This document shows positions 1 to 8,653 of a stretch of DNA of 64,000 nucleotides, one piece after another. Location of the stretch: assembly GCA_045106235.1 (NCBI GenBank), contig JBGCEJ010000001.1, forward strand, positions 124,001 through 188,000, in the 5' to 3' direction. The stretch comes from UBA4427 sp045106235. Lineage in GTDB: Bacteria; Myxococcota_A; UBA9160; UBA4427. The notes below the pieces were generated by a model. It was not told where the DNA came from and ran no database searches. It worked only from the letters and a program-made list of their open reading frames with translations. Position 1 is the first letter of the stretch; each line of letters opens with the position of its first letter. Position numbers and translations under genes: made by a program.

Positions 1-3
1 AGC

Positions 4-1137
4 ATGATTGCTGGGTGTCCCAAATGCAGTGCCAAGTACCGAGTCGATGCTGAACGCATCGGGCCGGATGGCGCGAAGTTGCGATGTACGAAATGCTCGG
101 CTGTGTTTCTGGTGCGTGCACCTCAGGCCGCGCCCGTCGCGCCCGTCGCACCGGCCGCGGCGGCTGCACCGATTGAAACCCCCGTTGCGCCCGCGCCCGA
201 GCGAACTCCTGCTGCGGAGTCGAGCGCGCCCGTGGCCGGCCATGATCAGGCCCCGGAACCGAACGCGTCAGAGCCCACTTTGACCATTTCCGAAGCGGAC
301 CGGCAGAGACTCGTGGTCGTCGCGGATCCCGATGAAGCGCGTGCGAAGTCGAGTGCGGAAGCGCTCACGGGGTGGGGACTCCTCCCGCATGTGGTGCATG
401 ACGGCGTTGAGGCGATGCTTTCGATTCAGCGCTTACTGCCTTCGGCGGTGGTGCTTGATGCGGCGCTTCCTAAAATGTTCGGATTTCAAGTCTGTGAAGT
501 GATCAAGCGGAACGAGAGTTTGCGAGAGACGGTCACGGTTCTCGTGGGTGCGATCCATCATCAGGACCGATACCGGCGAACTCCCACAGATCTCTACGGC
601 GCCGATGTCTACGTTGAACAACCCGACCTGCCCGAAGGGCTGCTGCCGATTCTGAGAGAGGCAGGGCTTCCGATCCAGGGAGGTGAATCGAAAGAGGCCG
701 CCCCGGTTTCTGTACCCGCGCCCGCCCCGGCCTTGGAGAACGAGGCGGCCGCTCAAGCTGAACGGACGCTTGACCTTCCCGTCGAGGACCCGACTCCGGA
801 GCCCGCGCCCGAGGTCGCAGCCGCACCCGCGCCTGCTTTGGATTCGCCCACTCCGTCGGCCCCGGCACCCGCCCCGGTTGCGGAAGAGGACCCGGAGCGA
901 AAAGAAGAGCGCGAACGGGCCGAGCGATTGGCGCGCATCGCCGTTTCGGAGATGCTGCTCTATCAGCCCGAAAAATTTGATCAGGCGGCGCGGGACGGGA
1001 ATCTGGAGACGGTTCTGGATATGGAAATCTCCGAGGCACGTGCGCTTTTGCGCCAGCGCATTAGCGAAGAGGTGCGTGCTGAAACGGATTTCGTGATGGA
1101 CGAACTGCTTCGAGTCGCAAAAGAGCGGAGCGCATAA
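4..1137 (+). CDS. Zinc-ribbon and receiver-like domain protein of a chemosensory cluster
   Basis: 377 aa. Residues 1-40 form an MJ0042-type zinc ribbon with two CxxC pairs (CPKC and CTKC), and this family normally begins right at the N-terminus, which supports the ATG at 4. A Pro/Ala-rich linker follows, then a CheY-like receiver at about residues 102-215 with a candidate phospho-acceptor Asp152 (VVLDAALP). The lysine usually seen after beta-5 is replaced by Gln206 (VEQP where CheY has TKP). A second Pro/Ala-rich linker leads to a charged helical C-terminal domain (about 295-377). It lies 2 bases upstream of the HEAT gene and in a run with cheR and cheB, so a role in that signalling pathway is inferred. 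The missing Lys suggests altered or phosphorylation-independent switching. The precise function is unknown. Confidence 0.75.
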   Translation: MIAGCPKCSAKYRVDAERIGPDGAKLRCTKCSAVFLVRAPQAAPVAPVAPAAAAAPIETPVAPAPERTPAAESSAPVAGHDQAPEPNASEPTLTISEADRQRLVVVADPDEARAKSSAEALTGWGLLPHVVHDGVEAMLSIQRLLPSAVVLDAALPKMFGFQVCEVIKRNESLRETVTVLVGAIHHQDRYRRTPTDLYGADVYVEQPDLPEGLLPILREAGLPIQGGESKEAAPVSVPAPAPALENEAAAQAERTLDLPVEDPTPEPAPEVAAAPAPALDSPTPSAPAPAPVAEEDPERKEERERAERLARIAVSEMLLYQPEKFDQAARDGNLETVLDMEISEARALLRQRISEEVRAETDFVMDELLRVAKERSA

Positions 1138-1139
1138 GC

Positions 1140-3239
1140 ATGAGCGGATTGCTCACACAGGTGGAACGGGTATCGATTCTCGAGGGACTCTCGAGCACGG
1201 ATGCCGAGGTCCGTCGCCTGTCGACCGAGCAGTTGCTGAAGCTTCCCGTCCGGGAAGCATTGCCTCATTTGGTCGAATGCCTCGGCGACGCCGATTGGCG
1301 GGTTCGCAAGTCTGCGGTCGAACGTTTTGTCTCGTGCCGTGAGGTTGAGGCGGTGAGCGAGTGCTTGATCGATGCCCTCAGCGACGGCGAGAATTCGGGG
1401 CGTCGAAACGCCGCGTTCGAGGCGCTTGTGGGCCTCGGCTTGGGAGCTTCGAGGTACCTCGTCGCTGCACTTCCCAGTCCGGATGTCGATGTTCGCAAGC
1501 TTGTTGTGGATGCCTTGGCCGCGATCGGTGATCCGGAAACCTGTGGTCCGCTGCTGGCCACGCTCGAAGATTCGGACCCGAACGTGCGTGCTGCGGTCGC
1601 GGAGGCGGTTGGCGTTGTGGGCTCCTCAGCGGAGGCATCGAACCTTCTGCAGGTTGCGACGAATGAGGATGAAGAGACGCTTGTTCGCCTCTCGGCCCTG
1701 CGCGCGCTCTCATGCCTTGAAGCCGATACGGAAGCGGTCTCGGTCGAGGGCGTACTACCTTCCGCTCTACTTCGCCCCGCGGTTTTTCAGCTTCTTGGGC
1801 ATTCTCAGGATCCGCGGGCTCGTGAAATCCTGCTCAAAGGACTATCCGAGACGAAGCGGACCAGTCGTGAAGCCGCCATGGGTGCATTACTTCGATGCTA
1901 TGCGGACGAAACTCCGGACGGAGCGGATGAGCTGAGTCGCATGTTGCGGCGGGCGGCCGCTGCTGATGAATCCGTGATTGAGTTCGCATGCGAACGCCTG
2001 GAAATGGCGGACCTGCCAAGCCGACTCATGCTGGTCCAGTTCCTGGGGCTGCTCGGCGACCCCCGCGCTGTGCTTCCCGTGCTCTTGGCGGGCCGCGATG
2101 AAGCGATGACGGAGCTGACCGACGAAACGCTTTCAACCTTCGGCGCGACGATCTCTGATGCGCTCGCGCCTGCTTGGGAAGGCCTTGAATACGACCTGAA
2201 GATCCGGGCGTGTTCTTTGCTCGGGCGGGTGGGTGGGCAGCAGTCGGAAATGCTCTTGGTGAAGGCCCTAGACTCGAGCGATGGCGAGCTGCGGTGCGCG
2301 GCGGCGATGGCCCTGGGGTCGGGTGGCTTTTTTGAGCGCTTGCCTGATCTTGTTCGCTGTCTGGAAGTGGCTGCGGAGAGCGAGGCTTCTGACTTGGCGG
2401 ACGAGGTGCCGGCGATTGTTTCTGCGCTCGCAGCGCTCGCTGAGCGTGCTGAACATTCGGGATCAGCGACGTCGGCTCAGATCGTCGAGATGCTTTTGAG
2501 TCGATTAGGCGGCGCGTCCTTTTCCGTCCGATTGGCCATTGCCACGGTGCTTGCGCGGGTCGGTCGTGCCCAGGACGAAGATGTCATTGGGTATCTGCTG
2601 AAGGATGCGTCTCCCGAGGTACGCCGTTCTGCAGTGCAGGCGATGGCGCGATTCGATTTCGAGTCGGCTCGTGATTCTCTCCGGCTTGCATTGGGTGATG
2701 AGTCGGGGATGGTGCGGACGGCGGCTGCGCAGGTACTCGGAACTGCATGCCATCCCGCGGCCATGGAGGATCTTGTTCGGCTCCTTCAGGACCGTGATGA
2801 CGAGGTTGTCTCAGTGGCGGTCCATGGCCTGGGGCGACTGGCTGCGGAAATTGCAGGGCCTCGCGAGGAGGTGCTTTCGCAGATTGCCCCGACGCTCGTT
2901 GCGACCCCTGTGGTGGCTCTCGCAGGGATTGAGGCTCTGATGCTCGTGGGCGGGGAAAAGGCTGCGGAGCTCGCTCTGATGCTCCTCGACCGGGGCGAAC
3001 CGGAGCTGGTTCGGGCCGCGCTGGGGGTCATCGGTCTGCATGGCCGATCCGATTCGCTGCTGGAAGCGACTGCCTTGGTTGCACATCCAGATTGGGCGAT
3101 TCGGGGAGAAATCGCCCGGCTGTTGGGTGATCGATCCGTGAAGAAGGGGTTGCCTGCATTGCTCCGTCGTCTCGAAGTCGAGCAAGACACCTTCGTTCGT
3201 GAAGCGATTCTTTCCGCGATTCGAAAGCTTGAGGATTAG
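1140..3239 (+). CDS. HEAT-repeat protein
   Basis: 699 aa made almost entirely of tandem HEAT/PBS-lyase-type helical repeats. The recurring element is a D-x-x-(V/I)-R pattern followed by an Ala-rich helix, for example near residues 51-60, 115-125, 145-155 and 510-525. No catalytic motif, signal peptide or membrane segment is visible, so a cytoplasmic protein-protein scaffold is the best reading. It sits between the zinc-ribbon/receiver gene (2-base gap) and cheR (8-base gap), which suggests it helps organise the chemosensory proteins; HEAT proteins are known in some myxobacterial che clusters. The start ATG follows the previous stop directly. Substrate or partner cannot be told from sequence. 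Confidence 0.8.
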   Translation: MSGLLTQVERVSILEGLSSTDAEVRRLSTEQLLKLPVREALPHLVECLGDADWRVRKSAVERFVSCREVEAVSECLIDALSDGENSGRRNAAFEALVGLGLGASRYLVAALPSPDVDVRKLVVDALAAIGDPETCGPLLATLEDSDPNVRAAVAEAVGVVGSSAEASNLLQVATNEDEETLVRLSALRALSCLEADTEAVSVEGVLPSALLRPAVFQLLGHSQDPRAREILLKGLSETKRTSREAAMGALLRCYADETPDGADELSRMLRRAAAADESVIEFACERLEMADLPSRLMLVQFLGLLGDPRAVLPVLLAGRDEAMTELTDETLSTFGATISDALAPAWEGLEYDLKIRACSLLGRVGGQQSEMLLVKALDSSDGELRCAAAMALGSGGFFERLPDLVRCLEVAAESEASDLADEVPAIVSALAALAERAEHSGSATSAQIVEMLLSRLGGASFSVRLAIATVLARVGRAQDEDVIGYLLKDASPEVRRSAVQAMARFDFESARDSLRLALGDESGMVRTAAAQVLGTACHPAAMEDLVRLLQDRDDEVVSVAVHGLGRLAAEIAGPREEVLSQIAPTLVATPVVALAGIEALMLVGGEKAAELALMLLDRGEPELVRAALGVIGLHGRSDSLLEATALVAHPDWAIRGEIARLLGDRSVKKGLPALLRRLEVEQDTFVREAILSAIRKLED

Positions 3240-3247
3240 GCGCGCAA

Positions 3248-4174
3248 ATGCACTCGGCCGAATCCCTTCAATCGCTCACGGACACGGAATTCCGAATTCT
3301 GACGGAACACCTCCGCGAAAGATGCGGTTTGAATTTCGACGAGGACACTCGTTTTCTTGTTGAGAAGCGCGTGCTTCGCTTGATGCGCGATCGCGAATTC
3401 AGCTCTTTCTCATCCTATTTTTATGCGCTCCGCCGTGGTCCCAACGCCGAGGCTGAATTTTCGGCTGCGATCGATCTTTTGACCACGAATGAGACCTACT
3501 TCTTTCGGGAGCGCTCGCAGCTTTCTGCACTCGTTGATGAGGTTCTGCCCGAGCTTCTGCGCAGGCGGCATGCGTCAGGGCGACCGGTACAGATTTGGTC
3601 GGCAGGCTGTGCCAGTGGCGAAGAACCGTATTCCATCATCATGATGGCGCTTGAGCGCGGACTCGTTCCTGGGCGCGACCTTCGAGTCTATGCCTCCGAC
3701 ATTTCGCGGGCGGTCCTCTCTAAAGCGAGGCGCGGCATCTACCGGGAAGCGTCTTTCCGGGGCGTCGATGAGTCGATGAGACTGCGCTATTTCGCGCAGA
3801 AAGATGGGCTTACGCGGATCGCAGATGAGGTGAAACGCAACGTCGATTTCATGCACCTCAATTTGCTGGATAGCTCGAAGCTGTCTCTGCTCAGCACGAT
3901 GGACATTATTCTGTGTCGAAACGTGATTATCTATTTTGATCTCGCGACGAAAAAGCGCGTGATTCAGACCTTTCACGACAAGCTTCAACCCGGAGGATAT
4001 TTGCTCCTCGGTCATTCCGAATCGTTGATCAATGTCACGGCTGGGTTTGAACTGAAGCATCTGTCCAACGATCTCGTCTATCGACGTCCCGTGCCGGGAG
4101 AAGAGGTCGAAGACGCTTGGCACGCGGTCGCGAGAGCGAGCATTGAGGACGTGGACGGAGGAGGCGCCGAATGA
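3248..4174 (+). CDS. cheR: CheR, chemoreceptor glutamate O-methyltransferase
   Basis: 308 aa, close to the family norm (about 280-300). CheR transfers methyl groups from S-adenosylmethionine to glutamates of chemoreceptors, setting adaptation. Visible features are the N-terminal helical CheR_N region (residues 1-75), the SAM-binding segment AGCASGEEPYS at about 119-129, and the conserved CRNVIIYFD block near residue 220 followed by a GGYLLLGHSES-type C-terminal motif. The stop overlaps the cheB start by 4 bases, so the two antagonistic adaptation enzymes are translationally coupled. The receptor is not in the window. Confidence 0.95.
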   Translation: MHSAESLQSLTDTEFRILTEHLRERCGLNFDEDTRFLVEKRVLRLMRDREFSSFSSYFYALRRGPNAEAEFSAAIDLLTTNETYFFRERSQLSALVDEVLPELLRRRHASGRPVQIWSAGCASGEEPYSIIMMALERGLVPGRDLRVYASDISRAVLSKARRGIYREASFRGVDESMRLRYFAQKDGLTRIADEVKRNVDFMHLNLLDSSKLSLLSTMDIILCRNVIIYFDLATKKRVIQTFHDKLQPGGYLLLGHSESLINVTAGFELKHLSNDLVYRRPVPGEEVEDAWHAVARASIEDVDGGGAE

Positions 4175-5259
4175 AGCGTGTTCCGATCCTGCGCGTTCTT
4201 GTCATCGACGATTCTGCGTTCTCGCGCCAAACCATCACACGGATGCTTGAGCGGTCTCCACTGGTTGAGGTGGTGGGCGTCGCACGGGACGGTGAAGAGG
4301 CGCTGCGCAAGACGCTCGAGATGAAGCCCGATCTCGTCACGCTTGATCTTGAGATGCCCCGAATGGACGGCTTCACGTATCTTCGGTTGGTCATGTCAAA
4401 GGCGCCGACGCCGGTCATGGTCATTAGTAGCCGAGATGCGGAAGGAGATGTGTTCAAGGCGCTGGAGCTTGGTGCGGTTGATTTCATCGCGAAGCCCAAC
4501 GCAAGAGCGACGGTCGAACTTGAAAAGATCGAAGCTGAGTTGATTCGCAAGGTCCATGCGATGCGAGAACTTCGCATCGAAAAAGTCTCGGAACGGATTC
4601 AGAGCGCGCCCCCGGTCGTGGTGCACGCCTCGCCCTCGGTTCCCGGCGCATCGCCGCCCGTCGCGGTGATCGGTTCTTCAACCGGAGGGCCGGCGGCGTT
4701 GATGCAGATTTTCGGCGCCTTTACGGATGTGCCGGAATGCGCGTTTTTGGTCGCGCAGCATATGCCGGCTGGGTTTACTCGCGGCTTCGCCGAACGATTG
4801 AATCGTTTGACCCCGTTTACGGTCCGGGAAGCTGCACATGGCGACGTTCCGGAAGCGGGCACGGTGCTGATTGCCCCGGGCGGGACGCATATTGAAGTCA
4901 CTTCCCGCAGGGAAGGATGCGTTCTGCGCGTCGATCCGAATGCGGGAGGCGAGCGGTATATCCCCTCTGTCGACCGTCTCTTCTCCTCCGCAGCCAAGGC
5001 CTACGGGGAAGATCTTCTGGCCATTGTGTTAACGGGCATGGGAGACGATGGAGCGAAAGGCGCCTGTCAAGTCAAGCAGGCAGGAGGACGAGTCATTGCA
5101 GAGTCAGAGGAAACGGCCGTGATTTACGGAATGCCGAGGCAGGTCGTGAGTCGGGGAGCGGCGGATGAAATTCTGCCGTTGCATGAGATTCCAGCCTCTG
5201 TTCAACGATGCCTGAGTGGGACTCGCGCGCAAGTCGTGGCGAGTCGGAGTAGGAAATGA
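4171..5259 (+). CDS. cheB: CheB, receptor methylesterase / glutamine deamidase
   Basis: 362 aa with the classical two-domain layout. The N-terminal receiver has phospho-acceptor Asp59 in TLDLEMPRMDG and a KPN lysine near residue 110. A linker follows, then the C-terminal methylesterase with the catalytic triad in GSSTGG (about 168-173), His197 in QHMPAGFT and the aspartate of GMGDDGAKG (about 290-298). CheB removes methyl groups placed by CheR when phosphorylated by CheA. It overlaps cheR and the following GAF gene by 4 bases each. No cheA is visible, so the kinase must be encoded upstream of the window or elsewhere. Confidence 0.95.
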   Translation: MKRVPILRVLVIDDSAFSRQTITRMLERSPLVEVVGVARDGEEALRKTLEMKPDLVTLDLEMPRMDGFTYLRLVMSKAPTPVMVISSRDAEGDVFKALELGAVDFIAKPNARATVELEKIEAELIRKVHAMRELRIEKVSERIQSAPPVVVHASPSVPGASPPVAVIGSSTGGPAALMQIFGAFTDVPECAFLVAQHMPAGFTRGFAERLNRLTPFTVREAAHGDVPEAGTVLIAPGGTHIEVTSRREGCVLRVDPNAGGERYIPSVDRLFSSAAKAYGEDLLAIVLTGMGDDGAKGACQVKQAGGRVIAESEETAVIYGMPRQVVSRGAADEILPLHEIPASVQRCLSGTRAQVVASRSRK

Positions 5260-6089
5260 GCGAGACGGACGAAAATCCGGGGGTCGATCGGGGAGAGGCG
5301 GTGCTGGCGATTTTTCAGCGCGGTGCGGACTTCACCCGTCAGATCCTCGATGAGAATACTCGACTTAGGCAGGAACTATCGAGCGTGCAGTTGCGGCATA
5401 GTAATGCGGCCCAGAGCGATGACGAGTGGGGAAAGCTTCGTGAAGAACTCGTCACGAAAATCGAAGAACTCGAGAGTACGAACCAGAACATCATGGAAGA
5501 ACTGCGCTCCGTCGAGGGCGAGAATCTTCAGTTCGCTGAGCGCTATGTAGAGGTCGAAGAAGAAAATAACAATCTCGCCAATCTTTACGTCGCGAGCTAT
5601 CAGCTGCATTCAACGCTCGATCCGAGTGAAGTCGTCAAGGTAATCCTTGAGATCGTCATCAACCTGGTCGGTGCCGAGGTTTTTGCGGTCTACGTCTGTG
5701 AAGAAGAGGGTGGTGAACTTACGCCGGTGGCCTCTGAGGGGGCCGCGGTTTCCGATTTCCCGATGGAGCGAGTCGGAGAAGGCTTCGTAGGCCGGAGTGT
5801 TGCCGAGACCGAGGTCGAACTCGGCGATCCAACGGGCGGCGATCTCGCACCTAATGCGGGGGGCGAACCCGTTGTTTCGATTCCTCTCCACGTCGAGGGC
5901 GATCCCATCGGTGCGATCGTGATCTACAAGTTGCTCCAACAGAAAGACGGCTTTTCGGCACTGGACAATGAGTTGTTCACTTTGTTGGCAGGCCACGCGG
6001 CGACAGCGATTTTCGCTTCGCGCCTCTATTCACAGTCCGAGCGGAAGCTGAGCACCATCAAAGGGTTCATCGATCTGCTGACGAAGTAA
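5256..6089 (+). CDS. Coiled-coil GAF-domain protein
   Basis: 277 aa. Residues about 10-110 are a long heptad-rich, highly charged coiled coil rich in Glu, Arg and Asn. Residues about 115-275 form a GAF domain (STLDPSEVVKVILEIV start, FSALDNELFTLLAGHAATAI end), the usual small-molecule or protein-binding sensor fold. There is no histidine kinase, GGDEF or receiver output, so it is probably an accessory or sensor partner rather than an enzyme. ATGA overlap with cheB puts it in the same transcript, and a CheY-like gene follows 51 bases on. The ligand is unknown. Confidence 0.8.
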   Translation: MSETDENPGVDRGEAVLAIFQRGADFTRQILDENTRLRQELSSVQLRHSNAAQSDDEWGKLREELVTKIEELESTNQNIMEELRSVEGENLQFAERYVEVEEENNNLANLYVASYQLHSTLDPSEVVKVILEIVINLVGAEVFAVYVCEEEGGELTPVASEGAAVSDFPMERVGEGFVGRSVAETEVELGDPTGGDLAPNAGGEPVVSIPLHVEGDPIGAIVIYKLLQQKDGFSALDNELFTLLAGHAATAIFASRLYSQSERKLSTIKGFIDLLTK

Positions 6090-6101
6090 TTTTGAGAGCG
6101 C

Positions 6102-6117
6102 GGACGGCCTCCCGTCC
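6102..6117 (+). other. Perfect short hairpin between the GAF and cheY-like genes
   Basis: A 6-bp perfect inverted repeat (GGACGG/CCGTCC) with a 4-base loop lies in the 51-base gap. No U-tract follows, so it is not a standard intrinsic terminator. It could be an mRNA processing or stability element just upstream of the cheY-like ribosome-binding site (TGAGGAG at about 6127-6133). Confidence 0.3.
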
Positions 6118-6140
6118 CAGTTCTGGTTGAGGAGTTTCAT

Positions 6141-6521
6141 ATGGCGGGTCAGCGGATTCTGATCGTCGAAGACAGCCCAACGATGCGGCAATTGCTCGTG
6201 TTCGCTTTGAAGCGAATGAAGGGCGTGGAAATCGTCGAGGCGCAGGATGGAATGGATGGCCTCCGGAAGGTGACCAGTGATCATTTCGATCTCGCTTTCG
6301 TGGATATCAATATGCCGGTGATGGACGGGCTTAAGCTGATTAGCTTGATTCGAGGCGAGGCGAGCCTTTCCCAGATGCCGATCTGTGTGATTACGACCGA
6401 GGGCGCAAAGGAGGATCGTGAGCGAGCACTCTCCTTGGGCGCGAACGAGTATCTGACCAAGCCGATTCAGGCAAACAAGGTCCTGACCGTGGCCCAGGCG
6501 CTGCTCAAGCTGGAGAGCTAG
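6141..6521 (+). CDS. CheY-like single-domain response regulator
   Basis: 126 aa, a stand-alone receiver domain. The acidic pair follows ILIVEDSP at the N-terminus, the phospho-acceptor is Asp55 in FVDINMP, the conserved Thr is in ITTEGA (about residue 85) and the conserved Lys107 is in LTKP, so this receiver looks fully functional. TGAGGAG with 7 bases spacing supports the ATG. As the last gene of the chemosensory run it is the likely phosphorylated output, but whether it acts on a flagellar motor, pili, gliding or another target cannot be told. Confidence 0.9.
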   Translation: MAGQRILIVEDSPTMRQLLVFALKRMKGVEIVEAQDGMDGLRKVTSDHFDLAFVDINMPVMDGLKLISLIRGEASLSQMPICVITTEGAKEDRERALSLGANEYLTKPIQANKVLTVAQALLKLES

Positions 6522-6539
6522 ACCCGCCGATCTGCCCCG

Positions 6540-6568
6540 CTGACCCCGCTGCTTGCGCATGCTATCGA
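6540..6568 (+). promoter_or_regulatory. Possible sigma70-type promoter for lptE
   Basis: CTGACC (6540-6545), a 17-base spacer and TATCGA (6563-6568) give a weak match to the -35/-10 consensus. A transcript starting about 7 bases later would begin at or next to the lptE ATG at 6575, which has no obvious Shine-Dalgarno sequence, so a leaderless mRNA is possible. Confidence 0.25.
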
Positions 6569-6574
6569 TGGGCT

Positions 6575-7264
6575 ATGCCCGGCCTCATCGAATCTTCGCG
6601 GCGTTCTCTTCGCGGCTCATTCCCACTCCTTCCTGTATTGCTGGCGTGTTTCTGCGTAAGCTGCGGCTACCAAAGCGTTTTGGGGCCAGCGCCCCGCGCC
6701 GTCAACCAGGGCTCCGATGCCTCGGTCTCCACGAATTCGCCTGCCCCAGCACCCACGCCGATCGTCGTGCTCGCCCTCCGAAACGATTCTCCTGAACCGT
6801 GGCTCGATCGGATTTTGACCGATGCGATGCGCAGGGAGATGAGTGCGCGCGGTGGTTTTCAGCTTGTGGATGACCGGGATGCGGCGGAGCTATTGCTGCG
6901 CGGGCGGGTTCGTCCACTTGAGATTCGGAGTAAATCCTTCTCTGGTTTCGTGGCGGCGCTTGAATACGAGCTGACGGTCGAGCTCGACCTTGAGCTCTTG
7001 CTTCCGTCCGGGCAGGTGGTTCGGCTGGATCCTCGAATGCTGACCGAAAGTGATGTCTATTTGGCGAGCGCGGATATCGAAGTCACGCGGACGAATCGAC
7101 TCGAGACGCTGCGTCGGCTTGCAGATCTCCTGTCATCCCGTGTCGCGGACACGATCGAATTGATCCAGCGGCCGCTGAGTCCTCCGCCGACGTCTGCGCC
7201 TGCGGCTCTACCTGTGTCTGGGCCCGTGCCCTCCGGCGAGCTCGCCGGGGAGGACGCGGAATGA
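6575..7264 (+). CDS. lptE: LptE-like LPS-assembly lipoprotein
   Basis: 229 aa. A signal peptide with a hydrophobic core at about residues 16-28 ends at Cys30 followed by Gly-Tyr, the usual mature start of LptE (CGY or CGW). Cys25 also fits a lipobox (LLAC). The rest is a single LptE-like domain (VVLALRNDSPEPWLDRILTD and so on), and the C-terminus is Pro/Ala-rich. LptE is the outer-membrane lipoprotein plug of LptD, the translocon that inserts LPS. It overlaps holA by 4 bases, the common lptE-holA arrangement. The family is poorly conserved, so the call leans on the neighbourhood and the lipobox. No clear ribosome-binding site precedes the ATG. Confidence 0.8.
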   Translation: MPGLIESSRRSLRGSFPLLPVLLACFCVSCGYQSVLGPAPRAVNQGSDASVSTNSPAPAPTPIVVLALRNDSPEPWLDRILTDAMRREMSARGGFQLVDDRDAAELLLRGRVRPLEIRSKSFSGFVAALEYELTVELDLELLLPSGQVVRLDPRMLTESDVYLASADIEVTRTNRLETLRRLADLLSSRVADTIELIQRPLSPPPTSAPAALPVSGPVPSGELAGEDAE

Positions 7265-8241
7265 ACGTGCCGGAGCTTTTGAAAGAACTCGCGGGAGGGC
7301 AGGTTCGGCCGGCGTATCTCCTTGCGGGCGGTGAGCCGCTCTTGCGCGATGACGCGCTCGCGGGAATCGAGGAACGGGTCCTGGAGACGGGACCGCGAGA
7401 TTTTAACTTGGCGAGTCTTGAGGTTTCGAAGTCTTCACCAGGACGCCTCGAAGAAGAGCTCGATAGCCTGCCCGTGATGGCGGAGCGACGTCTTGTCGTG
7501 CTTCGTGAAACCGAGGGGCGTGGGGCCAAGCTCGATGCGAAGTGGACGGCTGGTCTTGAGGGGTGGCTTGGCCGCGCCGACGCCGCGTCGCCCTCCGTCC
7601 TTGTCGTGATCGTGAGCAAGGCCGATAAGCGCAGCAAATGGGTCAAGGCATTCAAGGATCCCGCAGCAACGATTGATTGCGATCCACCGAAAGGCGCGCG
7701 CGATCTCGCGAGTTTTCTGAAGCAAGAAGCCCAGCGTCAAGGCGTCGAGCTCACGGCGGACGCGGCGGGCTTGCTCGGCGAACGGGTCGGGCCTCAGTTG
7801 CTCCTGCTCCGTCAGGAAATCGAGAAGGCCCGGTTGCTGGCGGGGGAGGGCGTCCCGATTGAGCGAAAGCATGTGGAGATGTCTGTTTCCGCCGTTGCCG
7901 AAGAGCCGATCTGGGATCTGACGGATGCGATCGGACAAGGGCGAACCGCGGAGGCGGTGGATCTGCTGTCTCGACTTCTAGCTCAGGGCGCTGCTGCGCC
8001 GGCGGTGCTGGGAGCGCTGGCCTCTCATTTTCGGCGGCTCGTTCGTGTGGGACACGGCGAGCGCGTGGCTGGTCCTCCGTTTGTCGTCCGGAAACTCGAG
8101 CAGCAGGCGCGGCGCTATCCCGCGCGGCGCCTCGTCGCGTGTTTGCGCGCGATTCACCGAGCCGATGTCGAGCTCAAGGGGGCGAGTGTAATGCGTCCCG
8201 AGCGCGCCCTGGAGCAGTTGGTGCTCAGCCTGGCCGGCTGA
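7261..8241 (+). CDS. holA: DNA polymerase III delta subunit
   Basis: 326 aa, near the family norm (about 340). HolA is the clamp-loader subunit that opens the beta sliding clamp. The sequence shows the N-terminal AYLLAGGEPLLRDDAL start, a RecA-like domain with VLRETEG and LVVIVSKADKRSK, the lid region KGARDLASFLKQEA, and the C-terminal helical collar (LVRVGHGERVAG, ALEQLVLSLAG). It overlaps lptE by 4 bases and converges with rpsT, the same order seen in other deltaproteobacteria. Confidence 0.92.
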   Translation: MNVPELLKELAGGQVRPAYLLAGGEPLLRDDALAGIEERVLETGPRDFNLASLEVSKSSPGRLEEELDSLPVMAERRLVVLRETEGRGAKLDAKWTAGLEGWLGRADAASPSVLVVIVSKADKRSKWVKAFKDPAATIDCDPPKGARDLASFLKQEAQRQGVELTADAAGLLGERVGPQLLLLRQEIEKARLLAGEGVPIERKHVEMSVSAVAEEPIWDLTDAIGQGRTAEAVDLLSRLLAQGAAAPAVLGALASHFRRLVRVGHGERVAGPPFVVRKLEQQARRYPARRLVACLRAIHRADVELKGASVMRPERALEQLVLSLAG

Positions 8242-8244
8242 CGC

Positions 8245-8289
8245 AAAAATCCCCACTTCCGAAAGCGGCTTGCCGCTCGGGAGAAGGGA
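8245..8289 (-). terminator. Intrinsic terminator of rpsT
   Basis: Read on the - strand, a long hairpin is formed by TCCC/GGGA outer pairs, a CTCCC/GGAAG-type middle stem and AGCGG/CCGCT around a CAAG loop. It is followed at once by TTTTT (AAAAA at 8245-8249 on the + strand). It lies about 70 bases downstream of the rpsT stop. On the + strand no U-run follows, so it does not serve holA. Confidence 0.75.
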
Positions 8290-8360
8290 TGCTCCAATCA
8301 ACGCTTCTCTGCACCCGCCCTCATTCGCTGAGGCCATGCGCTGAAAAGCGAATACGGAAG

Positions 8361-8624
8361 CTAAGCGATCGCGTTCAGGCGCTTTGCGAGGCGGCCGACA
8401 CTGCGGTCGGCACGCTGCTTCGGAATGATGCCCTTCGTAGCAGCGCGACGAATCTCTCGTTCAGCGGCCGCAAAGGCTTCCGTCGCCTTTGCCTTGTCGC
8501 CCGATTCGAGGGCTTCACGGCAATGCTTCACCACAGTTCGCATCTTCGTGCGGACGTGCTGGTTTCGCTTGCGTCGGGTTTCTGATTGGCGAATTCGCTT
8601 GAGAGCGGATTTATGATTGGCCAA
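8361..8624 (-). CDS. rpsT: 30S ribosomal protein S20, UUG start
   Basis: 87 aa, the typical S20 size, beginning MANHKSALKRIRQSE and ending in a helix with RADRSVGRLAKRLN. It binds 16S rRNA during early 30S assembly. The start codon is TTG at 8624-8622 with AAGGAGAGG just upstream. A UUG start is also known for E. coli rpsT, where it takes part in autoregulation by S20, so similar control is plausible here. It stands alone on the - strand with its own promoter candidate and terminator. Confidence 0.97.
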   Translation of the reverse strand: MANHKSALKRIRQSETRRKRNQHVRTKMRTVVKHCREALESGDKAKATEAFAAAEREIRRAATKGIIPKQRADRSVGRLAKRLNAIA

Positions 8625-8653
8625 TTCGGCCTCTCCTTATTCGTGGGCGCCGC

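Noticed and set aside
8323..8353. ATTCGCT/AGCGAAT inverted repeat between holA and rpsT.
   Set aside because: Loop of 17 bases and no T-run; the better terminator is at 8245-8289.
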